From the NCBI GenBank assembly GCA_947449695.1, contig CANFST010000006.1:1-64000 (forward strand): a stretch of DNA of 64,000 nt. Direction: 5' to 3'. The notes below the pieces were generated by a model. The model made no database searches and had not been told where the DNA came from. It was given only the letters and a program-made list of their open reading frames with translations. Below, piece after piece: positions 44,749-54,466 of this stretch. This DNA comes from Chitinophagales bacterium (GTDB taxonomy: Bacteria; Bacteroidota; Bacteroidia; Chitinophagales; CAIODY01). Positions within the stretch are counted from its first letter, which is position 1. Each line of letters begins with the position of its first letter. The position numbers and the translations under genes were made by a program.

Positions 44749-46665
44749 ATGAGCTATCCTTATCAAATCAAATCACTTGAACAATATCACGAAGTTTATA
44801 AAAAAAGTGTGGAACAACCTGAAGCGTTTTGGGATAATATTGCCCAAAATTTTTTGTGGAAAAAAAAGTGGGATAAAGTTTTGGAGTGGAACTTCAAAGA
44901 GCCTAAAATACAGTGGTTTCAGGGGGCTACACTCAATATCACAGAAAATTGCTTGGATAGACATTTAGAAAAAAATGGCGATACGCCTGCCCTCATTTGG
45001 GAACCAAACGACCCTGAAGAACATCACCGTGTTTTAACATACAAGGAGCTTCATTTTAAAGTGATGCAATTTGCCAATGTGCTGAAAAATAATGGCGTAA
45101 AAAAAGGCGATAGAGTTTGCATCTACATGGGTATGATTCCTGAATTGGCAATTGCTGTGTTGGCTTGCGCAAGAGTCGGCGCCATTCATTCAGTGATTTT
45201 TGGCGGCTTTTCAGCGCAAAGCATTGCGGATAGATTGCAAGATGCACAAGCTGAATTCATAATTACATGCGATGGTGCATTTCGTGGTAACAAAGATATT
45301 CCATTGAAAGGTGTGATTGATGATGCTTTGATTGCTTGCAAATTTGTGAAACGTGTAATTGTTTGCACCCGAACTCGTACACCTGTTAGCATGATTAAAG
45401 GACGTGATGTGTGGTGGGAAGATGAAATTAAAAAAGTAGAAACACAAGGCAATCCATTTTGCCCAGCAGAAGAAATGAGTGCCGAAGATATTTTGTTTAT
45501 CCTCTACACTAGCGGTTCTACAGGCAAACCTAAAGGTGTGGTGCATACTTGCGGTGGTTACATGGTTTGGGCTAATTACACATTTGTCAATGTGTTTCAA
45601 TATCAACCTGGTGAAATACATTTCTGCACAGCCGATATTGGTTGGATTACTGGACACACTTATATAGTTTACGGACCGCTTTCCGCAGGTGCTACATCGC
45701 TGATGTTTGAGGGCATCCCAACATATCCTGATGCTGGAAGATTTTGGGAAATCACCGACAAATACAAAGTTGATATTCTGTACACAGCTCCCACAGCCAT
45801 TCGCAGCCTGATGGGATTTGGCAAGAGTCAGTTCATTGGCAAACATTTATCATCATTAAAAAAATTAGGAACAGTTGGCGAACCTATTAATGAAGAGGCT
45901 TGGCAATGGTATTTTAAAAATGTGGGCAAAGAAAAATGCCCTATTGTTGATACCTGGTGGCAAACAGAAACTGGCGCAACTTTAATTTCAAATATGGCTG
46001 GTGTTACGCCAGCAAAGCCATCTTACGCTACATTGCCGATGCCAGGTGTACAACCAGTTTTGGTAGATGAAGCTGGAAAAGAAATTGTTGGAAATAATGT
46101 AAGTGGGAATTTGTGCATCAAATTTCCTTGGCCAGGCATGTTGCGAACAACTTATGGCGACCACGAACGCTGCCGTCAAACTTATTTTTCAACTTACGAA
46201 AACTTGTACTTCACTGGCGATGGCTGTTTGAGAGATGCTGATGGCAATTACAGAATTACAGGAAGAGTAGATGATGTATTGAATGTGAGTGGTCATCGCA
46301 TTGGAACTGCCGAAGTTGAAAATGCTATTAACATGCACAATGGAGTAGTAGAAAGTGCTGTGGTGGGCTATCCGCATGATATTAAAGGACAAGGTATTTA
46401 TGCCTATGTAATTTTTTCAACCGAGATGAAACACGATGAAGATTTGATGCGAAAAGATATTTTGCAAACTGTTTCACGAATTATTGGAGCCATTGCAAAA
46501 CCTGATAAAATCCAGTTTGTAAGCGGTTTGCCAAAAACAAGAAGTGGTAAAATCATGCGCAGAATTTTACGAAAAATTGCTGAAGGTGAAACCGAAAACT
46601 TAGGTGACACAACCACTTTGCTTGACCCGAATGTTGTAGAAGAAATTAAGAAAGGGAAAATTTAA
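44749..46665 (+). CDS. acs: Acetyl-CoA synthetase
   Basis: 638 residues, normal for AMP-forming acetate-CoA ligase. The P-loop-like motif is YTSGSTGKPKGVVHT; DTWWQTETGA and YFTGDGCLRDADGNY, then ITGRVDDVLNVSGHRIGTAE follow. The lysine needed for adenylation is in PKTRSGKIMRRILRKIA near the C-terminus and is a target of acetylation in other bacteria. It activates acetate to acetyl-CoA in the cytoplasm. Confidence 0.96.
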   Translation: MSYPYQIKSLEQYHEVYKKSVEQPEAFWDNIAQNFLWKKKWDKVLEWNFKEPKIQWFQGATLNITENCLDRHLEKNGDTPALIWEPNDPEEHHRVLTYKELHFKVMQFANVLKNNGVKKGDRVCIYMGMIPELAIAVLACARVGAIHSVIFGGFSAQSIADRLQDAQAEFIITCDGAFRGNKDIPLKGVIDDALIACKFVKRVIVCTRTRTPVSMIKGRDVWWEDEIKKVETQGNPFCPAEEMSAEDILFILYTSGSTGKPKGVVHTCGGYMVWANYTFVNVFQYQPGEIHFCTADIGWITGHTYIVYGPLSAGATSLMFEGIPTYPDAGRFWEITDKYKVDILYTAPTAIRSLMGFGKSQFIGKHLSSLKKLGTVGEPINEEAWQWYFKNVGKEKCPIVDTWWQTETGATLISNMAGVTPAKPSYATLPMPGVQPVLVDEAGKEIVGNNVSGNLCIKFPWPGMLRTTYGDHERCRQTYFSTYENLYFTGDGCLRDADGNYRITGRVDDVLNVSGHRIGTAEVENAINMHNGVVESAVVGYPHDIKGQGIYAYVIFSTEMKHDEDLMRKDILQTVSRIIGAIAKPDKIQFVSGLPKTRSGKIMRRILRKIAEGETENLGDTTTLLDPNVVEEIKKGKI

Positions 46666-46772
46666 TTGAAAATAGAAGCAACCTTTTTGTCTTTATTATA
46701 CTAATAGATAAATGACTTCCCGAATTTATTTTCTAAAAATATTTCGAGAAATTAATTTTCTTTGAACCAACA

Positions 46773-47762
46773 ATGAGTCATCACCATTCACATAAAATTT
46801 GCAGCAACTGCGGAACAGAAGTTCAGGAAAGCTTTTGTAGCAAGTGTGGTCAAAAATATCTTGACCACAAAGAAACATTGGGGCATTTGTTCCTTCATTT
46901 TTTTGAAGATATTACTCATTTTGATTCTCGTTTTCACAAAAGTATTACGCCTTTATTTTTCAAACCTGGATTTTTAACAAATGAATACAATGCTGGCAAA
47001 CGTACGATGTATCTCAATCCGGTAAGGATGTATTTTTTTGTTAGCTTAATTTATTTTTTGAGTTTTTTATTACCACAAAAACCATTATTTGGCGGAAACG
47101 ATAATGACACAATAGGTTATTCCATCGAAAATGATGCATTGGTTAGAATAACCCGAAAAGAAAAAAGACAGATTGAACAATCAGAAATAAACTCTAATAT
47201 CAATTTTGGCAGTTTGATGAAACTGAGTATCAAAACTGATTCTACTAAGATTTATTCCAAACATCGTATTGAAGATTCAGTTGCGAAAATTTATGCCAAT
47301 CCTAAACTTTCATTTTTCAAAAAAGTTTCAGAGGCGCAAAGTTTTAAACTATCGCACATGGATAAGGATATTGTGAGAGAAGAAATATCTCATGATTTTA
47401 CAAAAAATATCCCTAAAATGATGTTTGTGTTGTTGCCATTGTTTGCTTTGCTGTTAAAGCTTCTATACTGGCGACGCAAAATTTATTTCATTGACCATGC
47501 AATTTTTAGTATTCATTTTCACTGTTTTGTTTTCCTGAATTTTTTGCTTCAAAACCTCATTGACTTTATTTATCCTTCATATTATATCAATACTATTTTA
47601 GGGCTTGGAATTTTTGTGTACTTATTTTGGTCAATGAAAAAAGTGTATCATCAAAAAATTGGAAAAACTTTCATCAAATATTTGATGCTCATATTTTCTT
47701 ATTTCATCTTTTTACTCATTGCCTTTTTTATTAACGGCGTCATTACTTTAATTTTATTGTAA
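46773..47762 (+). CDS. DUF3667 zinc-ribbon membrane protein
   Basis: 329 residues. The N-terminus has a double-CxxC zinc ribbon, CSNCGTEVQESFCSKCGQKY (residues 10-29), followed by the family signature HLFLHFFEDITHFDSRFHKS and KPGFLTNEYNAGKRTMYLNP. Four or five membrane helices occupy about 85-100 and 215-325. DUF3667 proteins are widespread in Bacteroidota but have no assigned function. It overlaps nothing; the enoyl-CoA hydratase gene starts 1 bp after its stop, so the two are co-transcribed. Confidence 0.85.
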   Translation: MSHHHSHKICSNCGTEVQESFCSKCGQKYLDHKETLGHLFLHFFEDITHFDSRFHKSITPLFFKPGFLTNEYNAGKRTMYLNPVRMYFFVSLIYFLSFLLPQKPLFGGNDNDTIGYSIENDALVRITRKEKRQIEQSEINSNINFGSLMKLSIKTDSTKIYSKHRIEDSVAKIYANPKLSFFKKVSEAQSFKLSHMDKDIVREEISHDFTKNIPKMMFVLLPLFALLLKLLYWRRKIYFIDHAIFSIHFHCFVFLNFLLQNLIDFIYPSYYINTILGLGIFVYLFWSMKKVYHQKIGKTFIKYLMLIFSYFIFLLIAFFINGVITLILL

Positions 47763-47763
47763 A

Positions 47764-48549
47764 ATGTCTTCAACACCTGAATTTATTATCGTTACACCAC
47801 AATACGAACCACATATTGCGCTGATTCAATTGAATCGTCCGAAAGAATTGAATGCGCTAAACCTCCAACTGATGGGCGAATTGAGAGATGCTTTGAAAAT
47901 TTTAGACAATGATGACAGTGTTCGTTGCATCATTATCACAGGAAATGAAAAAGCATTTGCGGCTGGCGCAGATATTAAACAAATGGCTGGGAAATCAGCG
48001 ATTGACATGTTGAATATTGACCAATTCAGTACTTGGGATGGCATTAAAAAAACAAAGAAACCTATCATTGCTGCAGTGAGTGGATTTGCTTTAGGTGGTG
48101 GCTGTGAATTGTGTATGACGTGCGATATGATTGTAGCAAGTGAAACAGCAAAATTTGGACAGCCTGAAATTAAAATTGGTGTAATGCCTGGTGCTGGCGG
48201 CACACAACGTTTAACTAAAGCTGTTGGAAAAGCATTGGCAATGGAAATGGTGCTGACTGGAAAATTTATTTCGGCTGACGAAGCTTTGAAAAATGGCTTG
48301 ATAAATCGGGTAGTGCCTGTTGAATTATATTTGAATGAAGCTGTGAAGCTGGCAAAAGAAATTGCTGCACAATCGCCAATTGGGGTACGTTTGGCAAAAG
48401 AAAGTGTGCTAAATGCTTTCAATTCAACATTAGATGAAGGGTTGATTTTTGAAAGAAAAAATTTCTATTTGCTTTTTGCAAGTGATGATCAAAAAGAGGG
48501 AATGAATGCTTTTGTTGAAAAAAGAAAACCAGATTTTAAAGGAAAATAA
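47764..48549 (+). CDS. Enoyl-CoA hydratase/isomerase family protein
   Basis: 261 residues with the crotonase fold. The oxyanion-hole segment AFAAGADIKQMAG, the first catalytic Glu region AVSGFALGGGCELCMTCDMI and the second in GQPEIKIGVMPGAGGTQRLT are all present, as expected for a true hydratase of fatty-acid or short-chain acyl-CoA degradation. The C-terminal helix ends AFVEKRKPDFKGK. It follows the DUF3667 gene by 1 bp. Confidence 0.93.
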   Translation: MSSTPEFIIVTPQYEPHIALIQLNRPKELNALNLQLMGELRDALKILDNDDSVRCIIITGNEKAFAAGADIKQMAGKSAIDMLNIDQFSTWDGIKKTKKPIIAAVSGFALGGGCELCMTCDMIVASETAKFGQPEIKIGVMPGAGGTQRLTKAVGKALAMEMVLTGKFISADEALKNGLINRVVPVELYLNEAVKLAKEIAAQSPIGVRLAKESVLNAFNSTLDEGLIFERKNFYLLFASDDQKEGMNAFVEKRKPDFKGK

Positions 48550-48563
48550 AATTGAATTAGTTA

Positions 48564-49685
48564 TCAGAAAATCTTCTCCACACTTTTCCAATAATCATTT
48601 GCCGATTTATCCCAACTAAAATCCTTACATCGTTGGAAGCCTTTTGCAATAAGGGTTTTGCGTAGTGATTCATCTTTGCTTAATTTTAAAATGGCATCAG
48701 CGATGGAATTAATTTCTTTTGGATTCACCAGCAATGCAGCATCGGCAGCTACTTCTGGCATTGAACTACAATCGGAAGTAATCACTGGCACACCACATTG
48801 CATGGATTCAATAATTGGAATTCCAAAACCTTCAAACAACGAAACGTACAAAGTGCCAATGGCGGCAGCTTGCAGCTTGCTAATTTTTTCGTGTGATAAA
48901 TTTTCTATTCGGATAATTGAATTTTTGTGTTGCAAATTTCCTAAAGTTTGTAGTACATCATTTTTGCCAAACATAAAATCACCAACCAAAATCAATTGAA
49001 TATTATTGTCATCGTGTTTTTTAAATTCATCAAAAGCCAACAACAAATTCACAATATTTTTTCTTGGGTGAATGGAACTCACACAAATAAAAAACTCTTT
49101 CCCATTTAAAAATTCTCGTTTTATTTTTTGTTTTTCCAATTCTTGAATTGGTTGAAAATACTGGCTTGCAGCATTATAAACCACGTCAATTTTTTGTTCG
49201 TCAATGTTGTATTGCATTACAATATCTTGCTTTGAAAAATTGGAAACCGTTGCAATTCGGCTGGCATGCTGAGCAAATTTCGGAACAAAATGTTGGTAAT
49301 ATTTTTTTACCGAAAAAGGAACTGCATCAGGAAAATGTTCAAATGCCAAATCATGAATAGTTAGGTGTGTAGGTACTTTCGAAGCCAAACTTAAATATCC
49401 GTCCATACTCAAAAATAAATCAGGTTTGATTTTACTCATTGCTGAATTAATGCTCCATTCAAACCATAAATACCACAATAACGGATGCCTTGCTTGTGGC
49501 TCAATGACGTGTGGCACAACATTTTCCCCAAAAATAAATTGTTCATCAAATTTTCTATCGAACAAAAAATGAAATTCAATTTCGGGATGTTGCTCCACAA
49601 TTCGTCTGGTAATTTCATAAGTAAATCTGCCGATTCCTTCTAATCGGTTTTTGAGCAACATTCTTGTATTTACAGCAACTTTCAT
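48564..49685 (-). CDS. Glycosyltransferase family 4-type (GT-B)
   Basis: 373 residues. N-terminus MKVAVNTRMLLKNRLEGIGR, then FTYEITRRIVEQHPE. The donor-binding domain shows FICVSSIHPRKNIVNLLLAF and the E-x7-E motif region SLFEGFGIPIIESMQCGVPV, then ITSDCSSMPEVAADAALLVN. These identify a retaining GT4-type transferase that adds a sugar to a lipid-linked or surface glycan. It is convergent with the hydratase gene and stands alone. Confidence 0.9.
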   Translation of the reverse strand: MKVAVNTRMLLKNRLEGIGRFTYEITRRIVEQHPEIEFHFLFDRKFDEQFIFGENVVPHVIEPQARHPLLWYLWFEWSINSAMSKIKPDLFLSMDGYLSLASKVPTHLTIHDLAFEHFPDAVPFSVKKYYQHFVPKFAQHASRIATVSNFSKQDIVMQYNIDEQKIDVVYNAASQYFQPIQELEKQKIKREFLNGKEFFICVSSIHPRKNIVNLLLAFDEFKKHDDNNIQLILVGDFMFGKNDVLQTLGNLQHKNSIIRIENLSHEKISKLQAAAIGTLYVSLFEGFGIPIIESMQCGVPVITSDCSSMPEVAADAALLVNPKEINSIADAILKLSKDESLRKTLIAKGFQRCKDFSWDKSANDYWKSVEKIF

Positions 49686-49752
49686 AATTTCTTGAAGTCA
49701 AAGATAATTGAGATTTAATTTAGATTATCGGAAGAGTTAAAAATCGAAATGG

Positions 49753-49760
49753 TATTTTTG
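49753..49760 (+). promoter_or_regulatory. Promoter -7 element of the GT87-like gene
   Basis: TATTTTTG, a perfect TAnnTTTG, 19 bp before the ATG. Expected 5' UTR is about 13 nt. Confidence 0.5.
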
Positions 49761-49779
49761 AAAAAATTTTATTCATCAA

Positions 49780-50988
49780 ATGCAACAGTTGTATATTTTT
49801 TTTTGGCAACGAAAAATAAATTTAGCGTTAGCAATTTTTCTTTTGCTAAATATTATTTTAGACATCATCAATCAACGATTTTGGTTGAATGATTTTAAGG
49901 TTTATTTCGAAGCTGCAACTCATTTACGAAATCATGAAAATATTTATGGTGAACTTTTCACGTTAGGTTCCGGTTACTATAAATACTCTCCTTTCGTGGC
50001 TTTTTTATTTATTCCAATTTCATTCTTGAAATATTCTTTAGCAAAAATTATTTTTTTCTGCATCAGTTCAATAGCAATAATTACTGTATTTTATTATTTT
50101 CAAAATTGGTTGCACTATTTTTTTAAAACTGAAAAGACGAATAATTATTTCCTAATCCCATTTTTCACTTTCTTGATTTGCGCTGTTCACCTGCAACGTG
50201 AATTGCATTTAGGTAATTTGAATATGCAACTCATTTGCTTATTGATTATCGCTTTTCATTTAATTATTTATCAAAAGAAATTAGCAGCTGGAATTATTAT
50301 CGGAATAGCAACTTGTTTCAAACCGCATTTTTTGATTCTACTTCCACTTTTTGTGTTGCGAAAAGAATGGAAAATTCTATTCACCACAATAATTTCTGTA
50401 TTAGTATTTTTAATTTCCCCAGCCATCATTTTAGGTTGGCAAAATAATTACAACAACCTTTCACAATGGCTTGTTACCATGCAAACACACAATGCAGGTA
50501 ATGAAGGCAATGAGCAAACTTTTCTTTACATGGCGAATCGCTTTTTCAATTTGCCAAATTCAACATTTGTTTGGCAATCACTAATTGCTTTGACAGCATT
50601 AAGTTTTGGGTTACTTTGTTTAAAACATTTTAAAGATGAGAAAGGAAATATTTCATTGCAGAAAACAGATTTTGCGATGGAATATTTCACATTAATTGCC
50701 ATCATTCCAAATCTGGTGATTACTGATACAGAACATTTTTTGTTTGCGATGCCAATTATTTTTTCACTCGTCACATTTTTATTTTTTACTAAAAACGGTA
50801 AACTGATTTCAGCGATTTCAATTTTGTTTTTGATTTTATTTGGCTTAAAAATTAATGATGTAATTGGCAATAATATTGCTGATGTTTATTTACAGAACAG
50901 CGTTTTAGGCATAAGTAACTTGGTAATTATTTTGCTTTTGAATTTTATTTTCGAAAAACAAAAACAGCAATTATCTATTTCAAAATAG
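49780..50988 (+). CDS. DUF2029/GT87-family membrane glycosyltransferase
   Basis: 402 residues with ten or so membrane helices. The first periplasmic loop has LNDFKVYFEAATHL and later GYYKYSPFVAFLFIPIS, the acidic and KYSP motifs typical of GT-C family 87 (polyprenyl-phosphate-mannose dependent mannosyltransferases). The conserved GNLNMQLICLLIIA and ATCFKPHFLILLPLF segments also match. A polyprenyl-phosphate-sugar donor could come from the GT2 synthase encoded at 39180-39887. The O-methyltransferase gene follows after 5 bp. Confidence 0.82.
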   Translation: MQQLYIFFWQRKINLALAIFLLLNIILDIINQRFWLNDFKVYFEAATHLRNHENIYGELFTLGSGYYKYSPFVAFLFIPISFLKYSLAKIIFFCISSIAIITVFYYFQNWLHYFFKTEKTNNYFLIPFFTFLICAVHLQRELHLGNLNMQLICLLIIAFHLIIYQKKLAAGIIIGIATCFKPHFLILLPLFVLRKEWKILFTTIISVLVFLISPAIILGWQNNYNNLSQWLVTMQTHNAGNEGNEQTFLYMANRFFNLPNSTFVWQSLIALTALSFGLLCLKHFKDEKGNISLQKTDFAMEYFTLIAIIPNLVITDTEHFLFAMPIIFSLVTFLFFTKNGKLISAISILFLILFGLKINDVIGNNIADVYLQNSVLGISNLVIILLLNFIFEKQKQQLSISK

Positions 50989-50993
50989 AACAG

Positions 50994-51632
50994 ATGAATA
51001 ATATTACAGAAGAAAAATTAACAAATTATATTCAGCAAAATAGCAGCAATTTAGATTCGTTGCTGGATGAATTATATCGTGAAACAAATTTAAAAACGTT
51101 GCAACCCAATATGATTTCGGGACATGAACAAGGTTTGTTGTTGCAATTTTTCAGCCGTATGATAAAACCCGAAAGAGTACTTGAAATAGGCACTTTCACA
51201 GGTTTTGCAACTATTTGTTTAGCCGCTGGTCTAAAAGAAAATGGAATAATTGACACGATTGAAGTGAATGATGAAATGCAATACTTTCACGAAAAATATT
51301 TTTCAAAAGCGAATTTGCATCAACAAATTAAAGTACATTATGGAGATGCAAGAGAAATCATTTTGAAACTAAATGCTAAATTTGACGTAATATTCATTGA
51401 TGCTGATAAAAGTTCTTATAGTTTGTATTTCGATTTGGTGATTGACAAAGTAAAAAAAGGTGGATGGATTATTGCCGATAATGTGTTGTGGAAAGGGAAA
51501 GTTTTAGAAGAAATTTTTGATAAAAAAACTTTGGCTATTGATTCGTTCAATAAAAAAGTCAGAGCTGACAATCGTGTTGAGAATTTGATTCTGCCGATAA
51601 GAGATGGATTGAACCTGATAAGAAAATTGTAA
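50994..51632 (+). CDS. SAM-dependent O-methyltransferase (COMT-like)
   Basis: 212 residues of a Rossmann-fold methyltransferase_3 protein. Motif I is VLEIGTFTGFATICLA, the acidic loop is IDTIEVNDE, and VIFIDADKSSYSLYFDLV, then KGGWIIADNVLWKGKV provide the metal ligands of cation-dependent O-methyltransferases. Normal length of about 212-220. Substrate unknown. Located 5 bp after the GT87 gene. Confidence 0.9.
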   Translation: MNNITEEKLTNYIQQNSSNLDSLLDELYRETNLKTLQPNMISGHEQGLLLQFFSRMIKPERVLEIGTFTGFATICLAAGLKENGIIDTIEVNDEMQYFHEKYFSKANLHQQIKVHYGDAREIILKLNAKFDVIFIDADKSSYSLYFDLVIDKVKKGGWIIADNVLWKGKVLEEIFDKKTLAIDSFNKKVRADNRVENLILPIRDGLNLIRKL

Positions 51633-51677
51633 CTAAATTTGAAAACTTCAATTTCAAAAACTCAAAACAAAACTAAA

Positions 51678-52652
51678 ATGAAAAATTGGATTGTAACTGT
51701 AGCGTTGAGTGTATTAAGCATTTCGGGATTTGCTCAAACTCAAGAACAAATTGATGCTTATGTTCAAAGTCATAAAAATATAGCGATTGCTGAAATGTAC
51801 AGAAGTGGAATTCCAGCCAGTATCACTTTAGCACAAGGCATTTTAGAAACAGCCGCAGGGACAAGTCCGCTTTATTTACGCTCAAACAATAATTTTGGAA
51901 TTAAATGCAAAAGCAATTGGAACGGAAAGTTCACTTACCATGATGATGATGCAAAAGGCGAATGTTTTAGAGTTTATGATAATGATTCTGCTAGTTATGT
52001 TGACCACAGCAATTTTTTAAAAACTGCATCCCGTTATAGCTTTCTATTTGAGTTAGATAAAACTGATTACAAAGGTTGGGCAATTGGTTTACGCAAAGCT
52101 GGATATGCCACAAACCCTTCTTACGCCTCAATTTTGATTAAGCATATTGAAGAAAACAATTTACAACAATACGATAATGTTAACTCAATTACTTCACACA
52201 CCATGGTGAATGGAGTTGCTGTTTCAAAGAAAATAACATCATCGCAAACAACAAGTTATGAGCATGCCAACGACAAACAAAATAGTGTTGTTGAAACTGC
52301 ACCATCAGCTAATTTACCATCAGCTGATGCAAAAGAAGAAAATGATTATCCAACAGTGCATTGGCAAGTTTCCAACGTAAGTGATGCTACAAATAGCTAT
52401 ACAGTTACACCAGTCGCTGGCAATCGTCATCCTGTGTATAGCAGCAAAACAAAAAGCAGATATACAAAAGCGAAATTGCACAATATCAGTTATGGCTCAA
52501 CAACGGCTAAAGGTAAAAAAACAAATGCCAAACAAAATGGAGCAATAGCACATAAAGCTGTCTCAGTTAAACACTCGGCAACAATTGCACAATCTGCAAA
52601 AAGAAAAACAAACAAAGGAATTGCAGCAAAGGGCGGAAAAAAACAAGCTTAG
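51678..52652 (+). CDS. Secreted glucosaminidase (FlgJ/LytG-type muramidase-like)
   Basis: 324 residues from the ATG at 51678, where a typical signal peptide begins (MKNWIVTVALSVLSISGFAQ). An in-frame TTG at 51639 would add 13 hydrophilic residues in front and hide the signal peptide, so it is rejected. The glucosaminidase domain (about 25-165) shows SGIPASITLAQGILETAAGT, then NNFGIKCKSNWNGKFTYHDD, and the YATNPSYASILIKHIEENNL end. The catalytic Glu is in ILETAAGTS. The C-terminal 150 residues are low-complexity, rich in Lys, Ser and Thr, possibly cell-wall attaching. It cleaves or remodels peptidoglycan. Confidence 0.88.
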   Translation: MKNWIVTVALSVLSISGFAQTQEQIDAYVQSHKNIAIAEMYRSGIPASITLAQGILETAAGTSPLYLRSNNNFGIKCKSNWNGKFTYHDDDAKGECFRVYDNDSASYVDHSNFLKTASRYSFLFELDKTDYKGWAIGLRKAGYATNPSYASILIKHIEENNLQQYDNVNSITSHTMVNGVAVSKKITSSQTTSYEHANDKQNSVVETAPSANLPSADAKEENDYPTVHWQVSNVSDATNSYTVTPVAGNRHPVYSSKTKSRYTKAKLHNISYGSTTAKGKKTNAKQNGAIAHKAVSVKHSATIAQSAKRKTNKGIAAKGGKKQA

Positions 52653-52665
52653 TTTTTTCTGTAAA

Positions 52666-53409
52666 TTAAATCCCCAACACCTCTTTTAACTTCAAATAAC
52701 CACTTCTGCTTACAGGAATTTTAGTTCCATTTTTCAACATAGCGATATGATTATTATTGTCGTAAGGCTCTACTTTAGTGAGTTGTGTGAGTTGAATAAT
52801 ATAACTACGATGCACTCTAAGAAATTTTTGCTCATCTAAAGTTTGTTCGTAAAACGATAAAGTTTTCTTTTTCAGTTGCATACCATCAGTGGTATAAATT
52901 TTTACATAATCGTCAAAAGCCTCTAAATACAACACATCAGACACAGGAATAATTTTGATGTTGGCACCATTCTTCACTACAATTCTGTTTTTTTCTTCGG
53001 GCTGATAATTTATTTTCTCAACAACTTTCTGCGCCGAATTTTCATTGGGCTTTTGCAATCTATTCACCAACCATTTATTCATTGCTTTGTCAAAACGCTC
53101 TTTGCTAAATGGTTTCAATAAGTAATCAATGGCATTTGCTTCAAAAGCTTTCATCGCAAATTCATCAAAAGCTGTAGTAAATATTACATCAGGCAAGGGC
53201 TCAGCAATTTCCAGCATTTCAAATCCATTAATCTTTGGCATTTGAATATCCAAGAAAATTAATTCAGGTTGATGTTGTTGAATAGCTTTTATCCCATCAA
53301 ATCCATCATTGCATTCGGCAACAATTTCTATTTCTTTAAAACTTTGTAAATATTCCCGAACAATGCTTCGGGCAAGTGGTTCATCATCAATCAAAATGGT
53401 TTTAATCAT
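52666..53409 (-). CDS. LytTR-family response regulator
   Basis: 247 residues. The receiver domain has IDDEPLARSIVREYL, the phospho-acceptor Asp54 in LIFLDIQMPKINGFEML, and FTTAFDEFAMKAFEANAIDYLLKPF. The LytTR DNA-binding domain (about 145-245) has VYLEAFDDYVKIYT-like sequence, here LYLEAFDDYVKIYTTDG, and FLRVHRSYIIQLTQL. Its first codon overlaps the end of the kinase gene by 4 bp (ATGA), so the two are translationally coupled. It is the last gene of the four-gene operon. Confidence 0.95.
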   Translation of the reverse strand: MIKTILIDDEPLARSIVREYLQSFKEIEIVAECNDGFDGIKAIQQHQPELIFLDIQMPKINGFEMLEIAEPLPDVIFTTAFDEFAMKAFEANAIDYLLKPFSKERFDKAMNKWLVNRLQKPNENSAQKVVEKINYQPEEKNRIVVKNGANIKIIPVSDVLYLEAFDDYVKIYTTDGMQLKKKTLSFYEQTLDEQKFLRVHRSYIIQLTQLTKVEPYDNNNHIAMLKNGTKIPVSRSGYLKLKEVLGI

Positions 53410-54461
53410 ATCGTTTGTGGAATTTGTAAAACAGTTTTGAAAATATTTTTCGATTGTTCAATTTTAATCAAATCGTTTCGGGCATACAATAAATACAATC
53501 TTCGTTGCACACTATTCAACCCAAAGCCTTCACCACGATTGGGTTTAGCAGTTGCTGAATCGTATGGGTTTTCAACTTCGATTTGTAAAAAGAAATTTTC
53601 TTTCTTACAATTAATTGAAATAATTACTTGCTCTGTTGTGTCGTAAAGCCCGAATTTAATGGCATTTTCAACGATAGGTTGCAACAATAGTGCAGGTAAT
53701 CTTAATTGTAAAATGTTTTCATCGGCATTAATTATTGTTTGCAAACGATGACCAAATCTAACTTTTTCGATTTCTAAATACAAATTCAAATGATGCAACT
53801 CATTTTCTAAAGTGTGCAATTGGTTATCATCCTTTTTCAAAGTGCCTCGTAAAAAATCACTCAATTGCTGAATCATTTTTCTGGCTTCTTCAGGCTTTGA
53901 ACCAACCAACGCATTGATGGAATTTAAACTGTTGAATAAAAAATGTGGTTGCAATTGCTGACGTAATTTGGTGAGTTCAGCTTCTTTCAGAAGCCTTTCC
54001 ACATCAGTATTCCGCTCTATTTTTTCATGTTGTTCAATGAAGTACATCCACATCCAAAACGAAAAAGATAGCGCAATTAAAATTTCTACATTAAACAATA
54101 AACGAAGCCAAAAAGTAGCTTGTAGAAATGTTAAATAAGTTTCGTTATTGGCAAATATCTTTTTAAGAATAAAAAATTCTACAAGTGTAAAAAACACTGG
54201 TGTTAAAAAGAAACGAATGATTCTTAGTAGTTTGTTTCGCTTTAGAGTTCCAGTAGAATAATAGAAATATTTTTCTCTAACAATTAAAAAGAAAGAGGCT
54301 GAAAAAAGCAACAAATTGGATACAACAACATCAAGCAAAATTAACTTTGTGTCGTAATAATAATGCCTTGAAATAAGCCACTGTACTATCATTAATAATA
54401 CAGCCATCGAAGACAATACGATTAAAATAACCGGAGCTGAATATTTTTTAAAATACTTCAA
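53406..54461 (-). CDS. LytS/YehU-type sensor histidine kinase
   Basis: 351 residues with four predicted membrane helices in the first 140 residues, a short coiled coil (HEKIERNTDVERLLKEAELT) and the His_kinase domain with LRQQLQPHFLFNSLNSINAL (phosphorylated His in QPHFLFN). A degenerate HATPase part has LLLQPIVENAIKFGL and GEGFGLNSVQRRL. There is no large sensor domain, so the signal probably comes from a membrane partner such as the LiaF-like protein of the same operon. The frame opens with TTG at 54461, 5 bp after the stop of the DUF4288 gene; no ATG precedes the first helix. Confidence 0.93.
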   Translation of the reverse strand: MKYFKKYSAPVILIVLSSMAVLLMIVQWLISRHYYYDTKLILLDVVVSNLLLFSASFFLIVREKYFYYSTGTLKRNKLLRIIRFFLTPVFFTLVEFFILKKIFANNETYLTFLQATFWLRLLFNVEILIALSFSFWMWMYFIEQHEKIERNTDVERLLKEAELTKLRQQLQPHFLFNSLNSINALVGSKPEEARKMIQQLSDFLRGTLKKDDNQLHTLENELHHLNLYLEIEKVRFGHRLQTIINADENILQLRLPALLLQPIVENAIKFGLYDTTEQVIISINCKKENFFLQIEVENPYDSATAKPNRGEGFGLNSVQRRLYLLYARNDLIKIEQSKNIFKTVLQIPQTI

Positions 54462-54466
54462 AGCAA

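Noticed and set aside
45186-45846. Long leftward frames opposite acs
   Set aside because: They lie wholly inside acs, whose frame has full family motifs, and their translations show no domains.
47826-48422. 198-codon frame opposite the enoyl-CoA hydratase gene
   Set aside because: Shadow of the crotonase-fold gene; no signal peptide or domain supports it.
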